14,537 nucleotides of DNA from NCBI RefSeq assembly GCF_009711475.1, contig NZ_SMMD01000896.1:1-14537 (forward strand). Reading direction: 5' to 3'. How positions within the stretch are numbered: position 1 is the first letter of the stretch; each line of letters begins with the position of its first letter. Of this stretch, positions 7,009 to 14,537 are shown piece by piece. This DNA is from Fulvivirga aurantia. Its GTDB lineage: Bacteria > Bacteroidota > Bacteroidia > Cytophagales > Cyclobacteriaceae. The notes beneath the pieces are model-generated. The model had not been told where the DNA came from. It did not search any database and was given only the letters and a program-made list of their open reading frames with translations. Position numbers and translations under genes: made by a program.

Positions 7009-7476
7009 ATGGCTAAACATTACCCTGTTCCAGGTTTCAGATTTGCTGTTAATTTAAGTGGAGCTTCTGCTTCAGGGACGGATAAAAGTTATGATGCCAG
7101 CTTTCAGGAGATATCTGGTATATCTGTAGAAATACCTACTGAAGATATACAAGAGGGTGGGGAAAACCGGTTTATACACCGGGTTCCCCAACCTATTAAA
7201 TACCCAAATCTTATACTCAAACGTGGAATGGTGGTAGTAAAGTCCGAATTCGCAAATTGGGTGAAAAGTACGGTTGAGACAGGTTTTGCAAAACCATTGG
7301 TACTACGCAACATTATTGTCACTCTTCTAAGTGAAAAAGATGAACCAATAATGAGCTGGACTTTTGAGAAGGCATACCCTGTCAAAAAAGAAGTTTCGGG
7401 GTTCGGTGCCGATAAAAATCAATTATTAGTTGAAACTATAGAGTTGGCCTTTCAAAGATTTGAGGAAAACAGATAA
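7009..7476 (+). CDS. Inner tube protein 2, gp19-like (Pvc5-like)
   Basis: A 155-aa paralogue of the preceding tube protein. Shared landmarks in the same order: PVPGFRFAVNLSG, ASFQEISGISVEIPTEDIQ, LILKRGMVV, a FANWVKSTV helix, MSWTFEKAYPVKKEVSGFG and LLVETIELAFQRF. It differs by an N-terminal loop insertion (ASASGTDKSYD, about residues 15-26) and a modified loop around QEGGENRFIHRVPQP. In PVC and Afp the second tube protein is used once, at the baseplate end, where it adapts the tube to the spike hub. Position just before the DUF5908 and LysM genes supports the same role here. It starts 12 bp after the first tube gene. Confidence 0.93.
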   Translation: MAKHYPVPGFRFAVNLSGASASGTDKSYDASFQEISGISVEIPTEDIQEGGENRFIHRVPQPIKYPNLILKRGMVVVKSEFANWVKSTVETGFAKPLVLRNIIVTLLSEKDEPIMSWTFEKAYPVKKEVSGFGADKNQLLVETIELAFQRFEENR

Positions 7477-7490
7477 ATACTTAGAATAAT

Positions 7491-7658
7491 ATGCCTTTAG
7501 AAATAAACGAATTGGTGATTAAGTTATCTGTCAAAGACAGTCACCAAATTGCAGGAAATCAAAGGCAAAATACTTTGAGTTCTACGGAAGAACGCAGGAT
7601 CATTGAGCAGTGCGTAGACCGGGTTTTAAAAAAGATTGAGACGAGAAAAGAAAGATAG
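7491..7658 (+). CDS. DUF5908 small protein (Pvc6 position)
   Basis: A 55-aa ORF beginning MPLEINELVIKLSV and ending in a charged helix (STEERRIIEQCVDRVLKKIE, then TRKER). The start MPLEINELVIK with a following basic C-terminal helix is the signature of DUF5908, a family of very short proteins found at the Pvc6/Afp6 position of eCIS operons. It begins 14 bp after the second tube gene, and its stop codon at 7656-7658 abuts the next ATG at 7659 with no spacer, which suggests translational coupling. Its frame, its location in an otherwise unexplained 182-bp gap and the family resemblance all support a real gene. Role in the particle is not known to me; a small assembly or baseplate factor is plausible. 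Confidence 0.85.
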   Translation: MPLEINELVIKLSVKDSHQIAGNQRQNTLSSTEERRIIEQCVDRVLKKIETRKER

Positions 7659-8336
7659 ATGGCAGGTTTGGATTCAGACTCAAAACTTAAGAAACTTAAG
7701 ATAATAAGCTATGATGATCAGAAATACACCAAGAAGCGACAAGAGCTTAGTGTAATGATCAACCCTTCATCGATAGCGCATTCACATTCTATAAACTACA
7801 ACGCAGATCAAGCCCCTGATACCATTGGCCCCGAGAATAAATTTAAAAATGTAGGTCCTGAATCAGTAAGCTTTGAATTGGTATTTGACGGCACTGGTGC
7901 TACAGGTGAAGTACGTGATGTACATGAGGAAATAGAGAAATTAAAAGAAGCGACCTATTATTATATTGGAGAAGAGCACCAAACGCCTTTTGTTCAATTG
8001 TCATGGGGTACCTCATTTACCTTTTACGGTCGCCTTACGAGTCTGGAAGTGACTCATACTATGTTTTCACCTGACGGTACCAGTATAAGAGCGAAAGCAA
8101 AGGTGGCTTTTGAAAATTCAATGGATCCGGAAACTCAGGCAAAGAAAACCAACAAATCTTCCCCGGATTTAAGTCATGTAGTTACTGTAAAAATGGGTGA
8201 TAACCTACCCATGCTATGTGAAAAAATATATGGTGACAGCAGCTATTATCTACAAGTAGCCAGAGTTAATAATTTAGTCAATTTCAGAAATCTGGAACCG
8301 GGTGCGGAGTTGATGTTTCCGCCAGTAAAGAAATAA
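7659..8336 (+). CDS. LysM-containing tube-baseplate connector (Pvc7-like)
   Basis: A 225-aa protein of the CIS tube protein N-terminal family with a C-terminal LysM domain, equivalent to Pvc7/Afp7. The N-terminal domain (about 1-160) contains VMINPSSIAHSHSINYN, SVSFELVFDGTG, and the aromatic strand VQLSWGTSFTFYGRLTSLEVTHTMF, all usual for the family. The LysM domain spans about 173-222: VVTVKMGDNLPMLCEKIYGD, then YLQVARVNNLVNFRNLEPGAELMFP. In particle structures this protein links the tube to the spike hub; here LysM acts as a structural fold rather than a sugar binder, by family knowledge. Its ATG directly follows the stop of the DUF5908 gene, and the spike gene begins 3 bp after its own stop. 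Confidence 0.92.
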   Translation: MAGLDSDSKLKKLKIISYDDQKYTKKRQELSVMINPSSIAHSHSINYNADQAPDTIGPENKFKNVGPESVSFELVFDGTGATGEVRDVHEEIEKLKEATYYYIGEEHQTPFVQLSWGTSFTFYGRLTSLEVTHTMFSPDGTSIRAKAKVAFENSMDPETQAKKTNKSSPDLSHVVTVKMGDNLPMLCEKIYGDSSYYLQVARVNNLVNFRNLEPGAELMFPPVKK

Positions 8337-8339
8337 GCT

Positions 8340-10124
8340 ATGGCTGATAATGCATTAACCGACTCAACATTAGTTACCTACTCAGTTTTGGTGGACGGAC
8401 AAGAAATTCCGGGGCATTACCTATGCATATCTTTGAGTGTTTCAAGGAGTATAAATAAAATAGCTAGCGCCAGACTTGAATACATGGATGGCGGTAGTTC
8501 AGAATCTGACGATTTCTCCTTAAGTAATAAAGGACTGCTCGACCCGGGTAAGGAGATTACCATCAAAGCAGGATATGAGTCGCAGGAAGATGTGATTTTT
8601 GAGGGTATCATTATCAAGCATAGCCTCAATATAGATAGAAGTGGCAATCCGTATGTGATGGTAGATTGCAAGGATAAGGCCGTTAAACTCACAGTAGGGA
8701 GAAAAAATACCGTATTTAAAGACGTAAAAGATAGTGATGTAATCTCTGAGCTTGCCAAGAACTCTAGTCTCAAGGCTAAAGTTTCAGCTACATCTACCGA
8801 GCACCCTGAATTGGTGCAACATCATGCCAGTGACTGGGATTTTATATTGATGCGTGCTGAAGTGAATGGACTTTTGGTGCGTACAGTCAATGGTGAGCTA
8901 ATAGCAGAAGCGCCAGGGAACAAAAAGGTATTGAAGGTTGGCTATGGGACAGGATTTGTAAGCTTTAATGGCGAGATAGATTCGCGAAGCCAATATAAAT
9001 CAGTGGTTTCTAAAGCCTGGGACTTTAGCACACAGTCTGTTTTAGAAGGAACAGGTAGTGCCAGTGCAGAATCGTCTCAAGGGGATTTAAAATCAGACAA
9101 ACTAGCTGAGGTTTTAGGGTTAGATGAGTTTAGGTTACAAACACCTTCTACTACAAATGAGGCTATACTGAAAAATTGGGCAAGTAGCAGACTTACCCGA
9201 TCCAGGCTGTCTAAGGTTACCGGTAGTCTTAAAATCAGAGGGAATGCCAAGGCTGAGCCGGGTACTTTGATTTCAATAGACGGATTAAGTGATCATTTTA
9301 ATGGAGACGCATTCATTGGTTCCATCAATCATATTTTAGAAGATGGTAATTGGGTGACCGAAATCGGTCTTGGTCTTTCAAATGAAACTTATGCAGAAGA
9401 AGTGCCTCTAATTGAGTCACCGGCTGCGGGAGGCACCATACCCCCAATCAATGGTTTACAAATTGGGGTGGTGAAACAAATTCATGAAGACCCGGACGGT
9501 AATCATAGAGTACAAGTAACACTACCAACCTTAGAGCAAGACAATATGCCAATCTGGGCGCGATTGTCTAGTTTTTATGCTTCTAATGGCTCAGGTATGT
9601 TTTTTTATCCTGAAATCGGTGATGAAGTTGTTCTGGGCTTTCTCAATGATGACCCATTGTCACCAGTGATATTGGGGGCTATGTATAGTAAGAAATTAGT
9701 GCCTAAATATACTCCGGAAGAAGAAAATGGCACTAAATCAATTTTTACCAAAGGAGAGCTTGAAATTCAGTTTAATGACAAGGATAAAATACTAACTATC
9801 CATACTCCGGAAGGTAATAAGTTGGTACTTGACGATAAAAATAAAAATGTAACAATAGAAGATACTGCTAATAAAAATAAACTGGTCATGTCAGATGCCG
9901 GAATTTCTTTAGAAGCAGATAAAGACATTAAAATATCAGCTAAAGGCAATATTACACTTGAATCTACAGGTCAGACAGATATAAAGGCCACGAAAGATTT
10001 AAATGCCGAAGGTATGAACGTGAGTTTGAAAGGCACAACTAAGTTTGCAGCTGAAGGAACTCAGGCTGAATTGAAAGGTTCGGCAACAACCACCATCAAA
10101 GGAGCGATGGTACAAATAAATTAA
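8340..10124 (+). CDS. VgrG-like central spike protein (Pvc8-like)
   Basis: A 594-aa fused hub and spike, related to T4 gp27-gp5 and T6SS VgrG and equivalent to Pvc8/Afp8. Residues about 1-350 are the hub (VLVDGQEIPGHYLCISLSVS; SDWDFILMRAEVNGLLVRTV near 164-183). An OB-fold domain follows at about 370-450 (IGVVKQIHEDPDGNHRVQVT; YPEIGDEVVLGFLNDDPLSP, then VILGAMYS). The C-terminus, about 470-594, is a repetitive beta-helix needle with alternating strands (DKDIKISAKGNITLESTGQT and DLNAEGMNVSLKGTTKFAAE). No toxin or enzymatic extension follows the needle, so it is a structural, not an evolved, VgrG. It lies 3 bp after the LysM gene and 11 bp before the PAAR tip gene, its binding partner. Length is typical for eCIS spikes. 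Confidence 0.95.
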   Translation: MADNALTDSTLVTYSVLVDGQEIPGHYLCISLSVSRSINKIASARLEYMDGGSSESDDFSLSNKGLLDPGKEITIKAGYESQEDVIFEGIIIKHSLNIDRSGNPYVMVDCKDKAVKLTVGRKNTVFKDVKDSDVISELAKNSSLKAKVSATSTEHPELVQHHASDWDFILMRAEVNGLLVRTVNGELIAEAPGNKKVLKVGYGTGFVSFNGEIDSRSQYKSVVSKAWDFSTQSVLEGTGSASAESSQGDLKSDKLAEVLGLDEFRLQTPSTTNEAILKNWASSRLTRSRLSKVTGSLKIRGNAKAEPGTLISIDGLSDHFNGDAFIGSINHILEDGNWVTEIGLGLSNETYAEEVPLIESPAAGGTIPPINGLQIGVVKQIHEDPDGNHRVQVTLPTLEQDNMPIWARLSSFYASNGSGMFFYPEIGDEVVLGFLNDDPLSPVILGAMYSKKLVPKYTPEEENGTKSIFTKGELEIQFNDKDKILTIHTPEGNKLVLDDKNKNVTIEDTANKNKLVMSDAGISLEADKDIKISAKGNITLESTGQTDIKATKDLNAEGMNVSLKGTTKFAAEGTQAELKGSATTTIKGAMVQIN

Positions 10125-10135
10125 AATAAGACAAT

Positions 10136-10429
10136 ATGCCACCAGCGATACGAATTACAGATATGCATGTTTGTCCGATGGTAACGGGCACTGTACCCCA
10201 CGTAGGCGGGCCGGTAATCGGTCCGGGAGCACCTACAGTCTTAATAGGTGGAATGCCGGCCTCGATACTTGGCGACAATGCAGTGTGTACAGGGCCTCCA
10301 GATTCGATAATCAAAGGCTCTGCCACAGTTATGATCTGCGGTAAGCCTGCGGTGAGATTAGGAGATACTACAGCTCATGGGGGCACAGTTACAGGGCCGG
10401 GTTGCCCTACAGTGATGATCGGTGGCTAA
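10136..10429 (+). CDS. PAAR-domain spike tip (Pvc10-like)
   Basis: A 97-aa stand-alone PAAR protein. The sequence is built of Gly/Pro-rich turns typical of the fold: MPPAIRITDMHVCPMVTGTV, PVIGPGAPTVLIGGMPA, ILGDNAVCTGPPD, VMICGKPAVRLGDTTAHGG and GPGCPTVMIGG. Cys and His residues (H11, C13, and the late HGG and GPGC) are placed as in metal-binding PAAR cones, which sharpen the VgrG needle. There is no C-terminal extension, so it carries no fused effector. It directly follows the spike gene. It comes before gp25, whereas PVC and Afp have gp25 (9) before PAAR (10). Confidence 0.94.
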   Translation: MPPAIRITDMHVCPMVTGTVPHVGGPVIGPGAPTVLIGGMPASILGDNAVCTGPPDSIIKGSATVMICGKPAVRLGDTTAHGGTVTGPGCPTVMIGG

Positions 10430-10454
10430 ATTATAGAGGAAAGAAACCAACTAC

Positions 10455-10889
10455 ATGAAGCATAAGAAAACATTTTTAGGAATTGGGTGGAAATTTCCCC
10501 CAACATTCGATAAAAAAACGGGAAGTGTTGTCTTAGTGTCTGAAGAGGAAGACATAAGAGAAAGTCTTTTGATTTTACTTACAACAAAACCTGGTGAGCG
10601 CATTATGTTGCCTGACTATGGTTGTGATTTAACTTTCTCGGTATTTGAATCTATCGATAGTACCCTCATAAATGAGATAAAAAGAAAAATCGAGTTTTCG
10701 GTACTTTATTATGAGCCAAGAATAATTTTGGATGCCATTAATATCGAACCGGGCACGGAAAACGATGGACTACTCATTATTGAGCTGGTATACACCATAA
10801 GAAAAACCAATAAGAGAAGTAATATGGTTTACCCTTATTACATCATAGAAGGCACAGACGTGCGATTTAAACCTCAAACAGATTCATAA
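10455..10889 (+). CDS. gp25-like baseplate protein (Pvc9-like)
   Basis: A 144-aa member of the gp25 / lysozyme-related baseplate family (TssE relatives), equivalent to Pvc9/Afp9. It opens with FLGIGWKFPPTFDKKTGSV and carries the family core VSEEEDIRESLLILLTTKPG, then ERIMLPDYGCDLTFSVFE. The EDIRESL / PGER / PDYGC landmarks are diagnostic. It is followed by a KRKIEFSVLYYEPRI helix-strand unit and a C-terminal strand with VYTIRKTNKRSNMVYPYYI. The protein initiates sheath assembly at the baseplate by adding strands to the sheath mesh; despite its family name it is not expected to cleave peptidoglycan. The gap to the PAAR gene is 25 bp and to the J-like gene 23 bp. Confidence 0.95.
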   Translation: MKHKKTFLGIGWKFPPTFDKKTGSVVLVSEEEDIRESLLILLTTKPGERIMLPDYGCDLTFSVFESIDSTLINEIKRKIEFSVLYYEPRIILDAINIEPGTENDGLLIIELVYTIRKTNKRSNMVYPYYIIEGTDVRFKPQTDS

Positions 10890-10912
10890 GCACATAGAGC
10901 TGTCTTAACTCC

Positions 10913-13900
10913 ATGAGTAAAAGAAATAATAAAAATATTGGCACAAGCCAGAGCAGCAGACAATTTGAGGCACTTGATAGCGGCTATGTAAAAATAGATG
11001 AGCGATCTTTTGAAGATATGCTCGTTTTCACATCAGGTCTTTCCAAGCTGATCAATTTCTACAATCAGGAAAATAAGGTCGAAGGAGATTGGTCTTACTT
11101 CTTTGCTGATGAGACTGTGGTATTAGCATCTATCATAGATTCTGAGCCTGTAGTAATGGAGGAGCGTTTCAAAGATTATATCTATAAAGCTCAACTATTT
11201 AAGCGAACCGATAGAAAGCACAAATACCTGGATAAATGCTTTAGAGAAATACACAATATTGCCAGCAGATTTGAAGACTGGTATAAGCGGCTAAAGGCAA
11301 TTGAAGAGTTTACACTATCTCAGGTAAGCGTACGAAGTGAGATCAACAATGCGATTACATCAAAACTTAAGACTGCCCTTCAGGAGCTAAAGAAACTTGA
11401 CGTTGGCGCCAATGACAAAAAGGTTTTAGGTAAGACTATCGCACTTGATTACGCTGATTTTAGTGAAATATGGGAGCTTGACGAGATCGAAAAAACTGAT
11501 TCGTTATACAAAGGCAAAACTCAAAAAGAGCGAATAGAAAGCGTAACTGAAAAGCTACAGCAGATATTCCAGGATTTTTATGAAACCTTGCTTTACCTTA
11601 AGTCAAAAACCCCTGACTACCTTGATCAATCATTAGAAAGCGATATACACTACCCTGAAATAGCTTTATACATAGCATTTTTAAAGCTATTTGAAAAGGC
11701 TCAGGGTAATCTAAACCAACTCAATAGAAGACATATAGAATTCTATTTTGCTGAGGTACTTCGACAGCAAAAGAAGAATGCGATCTACGATAAGGTATAC
11801 TTAAAATTCATACTAAATCAGGCCACACCATACGCACACATCAATGAAGGTACGGTATTTATAGGCCAAAAGGATAGTGAAGGGAATAATGCGCTGTATA
11901 TCGCTGATGAGGATTTACTTGTAAATAAAGTAAAAGTAAAATCTGTAAAATCGATATATGTTGATAGTGAAATTCTTACCGTAAAGGGTAGAGAAAAACG
12001 ATTAACAAACAACGTTCTCAAGACCTCATTCCCTGCCTACACTCACTCAGACAGTTCCGAACAGCAAAAAATTAGAAAGTCTTTTGCTGTGTTTGGTGAA
12101 GATCAGAGTGGGAAGGGTGTTGATGAAAAAACAATGGAAAATGCAGACATTGGTTTTGCAATTGCCTCCCCCAGTTTATTTCTCAAAGAAGGACTTCGAG
12201 AAGTGGAGATTATTTTTCAGTTTGAAAAAGAAAAATATAAAGAATTTACTTCTTACCTCGAAGATTTAAGTATTGCCAATGACAATACACAGGATGAAGT
12301 TTTTGTGAAAATTTTCCTTGAGTCATTTAATATTTCGGTTACCTCAGGTGAAGAGTGGCATCACATCCGTCAGCATGTGATCAATAAAAACGATGAAGAG
12401 TGTTTCTTAAAAATTAACTTCGACCTGCTACCCACGGAGCCCGCAATCACAGCATTTGATAAGAGTGTGCACGGGGGGCATTTTAGCACGTCTCTGCCTG
12501 TTATAAGATTTACGCTCAATAGCAGTTCCTATATTTATCCGTATTCGCTACTGGCCAATATGGAGCTCGAGCAAATCACCTTTAACACAAAAGTACAAGG
12601 TTATAAGAGCCTTGATTTATATAATAACATAGGTCAGCTCAATCCAAATACTCCATTTCTTCCTTTTGGGCCAATGCCAAAAGCGGGATCTTATTTTGTG
12701 ATTGGAAGTAATGAGATTTTCAATAAATCATTAGACGATTTAAAAATAAACATCGAGTGGTTTGACCTGCCACCACACAAGAGTGGTTTTGCCGGTCATT
12801 ACGCAGAGTACGAGTTAGATATTGATAATGCTACTTTCGAAGCCTCACTTTCTATATTAGATGGTGGACGATGGAAGCCCCAGGAGCAGTCTGAAAGACA
12901 AAACTTTAAACTGTTTAGAACGCAGGACAATGGAACAACGACTAACCCTACTCAGGAGGCAACCTTACTTTCTAAAACTGTCATTGATCAGGTAGAAATC
13001 AAGGATATCAAACAGTCTCCGCAATATGATGATATAAACGAGCCGTTAAACTACACATCTCTTACACCTAGAGGGTTTATTAAACTAGAGCTTTCTAACC
13101 CACAGTTTGGTTTCGCTCATGACATTTATCCCTCTATTTTATCTGAGGTTACGATAGAAAACGCTCGGGGAGGATTGCTGAAGAATAAAGAGAAGAGTAA
13201 GAAATTATTGCCAAAGGCACCATATGCCCCTCAAATACAGACTATTTCTGTTGACTATGCTTCATCTTCTAGTATATCACTGGTAGAGCACTCTTCTAAA
13301 AAAGATGCTGAGGATAGTCGGGGTAAATTTTTCTATTTACATCCATTCGGAGAAAACTTAGTATACCCAGATAACTCTAAACAGAAGACATATTTGCTTC
13401 CTGATTATAATTTTGAAGGGAGTTTACTTTTAGGGTTGAGTGATGTAAGAGCTCCGCAACTACTCACCATTTTGTTTGAAATGATAGATGAGTATACGGT
13501 TTCTTCTGAGGAAGATCCTCCGGTTATTGAGTGGAGTTATCTTTCCGCAGATGAGTGGTATACGCTAGCGCCTTCAAAAATTTTGAGAGATGATACCAAT
13601 CGTTTTCTCAAAACCGGAATTGTACTACTTGAGATTCCCGGGGAAATCACCAATGGAAACAGTATTTTAGATTCTGAACTCTATTGGATCAGGGCTACGG
13701 TTACAGATAATATAAATACAGCCTCAAATATTTTGAGTATTACCACGCAGGTGATCTCAGCAACGCTTGATCCAAATTCAGGTGTTTCAGATAAGCATTT
13801 GAGGCAACCATTGCCACCTTTTACCATCAATAGGTCTGTAGAAAATATAGAAGGAATACAAACGATACGACAACCATTACCTTCATTTATGGGCAGGCCT

Positions 13901-14537
13901 TCAGAGGAGGCAGATGAGTTTTACACACGAGTAGGAGAGAGGCTACACCATAAGCAAAGAGCCGTTACCACGTGGGATTACGAACGCATTATTTTAGAAA
14001 AATTTGATGAGATCTATAAGGTAAATTGCCTGTCTAACATGACGAGCAATCACCTTGACTCACCGGGAAATGTATTGATTGTGGTCACGCCTCACGCCAG
14101 GTACTCAGCCAATCCTAATGAGCCTATGGCAAGTAGTGAATTGCTACATGAAATAAAGTTATATATCCAGCAGTTTACTTCTCCTTTTATCAAAATAGAA
14201 GTGAGAAACCCTCATTATGAGAGAATCAAAATTATTTGTGCTGTTAAGTTTACTGATGGTTTTAACTACGGTTTCCATATTCAAAAACTTAATGAGCAAA
14301 TCAATAAGTACCTTACAGGAACGCTGCTTTCTCAAAACAGCAAGGTCGAACTGGGAGGAACAGTGCATAGCTCTGATATACTGAGCTTTATGCGTACCTT
14401 ATCGTATGTGAACTTCATCACAAAGTTCTCAATGATTCAGGTGGCGAGAGATTTTCAGGGCAACTATCAGCTTATAGATACGGCAAGAGAGCAAGAAGCA
14501 AAGTCTTCTCTTAGTGCCACCAAGCCATGGTCTGTAT
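10913..14537 (+). CDS. Large baseplate J/gp6-like protein (Pvc11-like), 3' partial
   Basis: The frame from the ATG at 10913 is open to the right edge: 1208 codons with no stop by my reading, so the gene is truncated by the window. The N-terminal third (about 1-290) is helical and charged; it includes LINFYNQENKVEGDWSYFFA near residues 47-66, a motif I associate with eCIS and T6SS baseplate wedge proteins. A segment near 290-326 (LNQATPYAHINEGTVFIGQK) begins a beta-rich middle. The C-terminal part (about 985-1185) resembles baseplate J / gp6: SFMGRPSEEADEFYTRVGER, then QRAVTTWDYERIILEKFDEI, then VLIVVTPHARYS and a final FMRTLSYVNFITKFSMIQVA. With its partner wedge protein it forms the baseplate ring that relays the trigger to the sheath. 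It starts 23 bp after gp25. Family call is strong; full length is unknown. Confidence 0.88.
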   Translation, partial: MSKRNNKNIGTSQSSRQFEALDSGYVKIDERSFEDMLVFTSGLSKLINFYNQENKVEGDWSYFFADETVVLASIIDSEPVVMEERFKDYIYKAQLFKRTDRKHKYLDKCFREIHNIASRFEDWYKRLKAIEEFTLSQVSVRSEINNAITSKLKTALQELKKLDVGANDKKVLGKTIALDYADFSEIWELDEIEKTDSLYKGKTQKERIESVTEKLQQIFQDFYETLLYLKSKTPDYLDQSLESDIHYPEIALYIAFLKLFEKAQGNLNQLNRRHIEFYFAEVLRQQKKNAIYDKVYLKFILNQATPYAHINEGTVFIGQKDSEGNNALYIADEDLLVNKVKVKSVKSIYVDSEILTVKGREKRLTNNVLKTSFPAYTHSDSSEQQKIRKSFAVFGEDQSGKGVDEKTMENADIGFAIASPSLFLKEGLREVEIIFQFEKEKYKEFTSYLEDLSIANDNTQDEVFVKIFLESFNISVTSGEEWHHIRQHVINKNDEECFLKINFDLLPTEPAITAFDKSVHGGHFSTSLPVIRFTLNSSSYIYPYSLLANMELEQITFNTKVQGYKSLDLYNNIGQLNPNTPFLPFGPMPKAGSYFVIGSNEIFNKSLDDLKINIEWFDLPPHKSGFAGHYAEYELDIDNATFEASLSILDGGRWKPQEQSERQNFKLFRTQDNGTTTNPTQEATLLSKTVIDQVEIKDIKQSPQYDDINEPLNYTSLTPRGFIKLELSNPQFGFAHDIYPSILSEVTIENARGGLLKNKEKSKKLLPKAPYAPQIQTISVDYASSSSISLVEHSSKKDAEDSRGKFFYLHPFGENLVYPDNSKQKTYLLPDYNFEGSLLLGLSDVRAPQLLTILFEMIDEYTVSSEEDPPVIEWSYLSADEWYTLAPSKILRDDTNRFLKTGIVLLEIPGEITNGNSILDSELYWIRATVTDNINTASNILSITTQVISATLDPNSGVSDKHLRQPLPPFTINRSVENIEGIQTIRQPLPSFMGRPSEEADEFYTRVGERLHHKQRAVTTWDYERIILEKFDEIYKVNCLSNMTSNHLDSPGNVLIVVTPHARYSANPNEPMASSELLHEIKLYIQQFTSPFIKIEVRNPHYERIKIICAVKFTDGFNYGFHIQKLNEQINKYLTGTLLSQNSKVELGGTVHSSDILSFMRTLSYVNFITKFSMIQVARDFQGNYQLIDTAREQEAKSSLSATKPWSV

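Noticed and set aside
8417..8773. 118-aa minus-strand ORF opposite the spike gene
   Set aside because: It is antisense to the well-supported VgrG-like gene, with composition (Leu/Ser-rich) typical of a reverse-frame shadow.
12084..12269. 61-aa ORF inside the J-like gene
   Set aside because: It is in a different frame of a long, continuous and family-matching coding sequence and has no recognisable protein features.

Overview
The window looks like a piece of a Bacteroidota chromosome, probably a marine or soil Cytophagales-type bacterium. It is AT-rich, and its translation starts are mostly preceded by A-rich leaders rather than Shine-Dalgarno sequences. The gene content (DUF4255 cap protein, DUF5908 small protein, a membrane-tethered GH18 protein beside a contractile system) is what one expects of that phylum. 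The taxon is an inference from these traits; no marker gene is present.

Left part (1-3180): a 5'-truncated ankyrin-repeat protein gene (+) converges on a gene for a small exported protein of unknown function (-), with 1 bp between the stop codons. After a roughly 300-bp divergent intergenic region rich in palindromes comes a gene for an exported family-18 glycoside hydrolase-like protein with three C-terminal membrane segments (+).

Right part (3304-14537, all +): a tightly packed operon for an extracellular contractile injection system (eCIS; relatives are Photorhabdus PVC, Serratia Afp, Algoriphagus AlgoCIS, and the related intracellular T6SS subtype iv of Amoebophilus). In order it holds a DUF4255/Pvc16-like cap (tail terminator), an unrecognised 348-aa protein, one sheath protein, two gp19-like tube proteins, a 55-aa DUF5908 protein that is easily missed, a LysM-containing tube-baseplate connector (Pvc7-like), a VgrG-like spike (Pvc8-like), a PAAR tip, a gp25-like baseplate protein, and a very large baseplate J/gp6-like protein (Pvc11-like) that runs off the right edge. 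Gaps between genes are 0-47 bp and no internal terminator is visible, so this is probably one transcription unit. A 14-bp bulged hairpin lies just upstream of the first eCIS gene.

As a machine: the tube proteins stack into an inner tube sheathed by the 529-aa sheath. The LysM protein, VgrG spike and PAAR tip form the central hub and point; gp25 and the J-like protein build the baseplate that triggers contraction; the DUF4255 protein closes the distal end. The second baseplate wedge (Pvc12-like), tail fibre, tape measure, AAA+ ATPase and toxin cargo are not in the window and are expected to the right. No tRNA, rRNA, CRISPR array, insertion sequence or integrase was seen.
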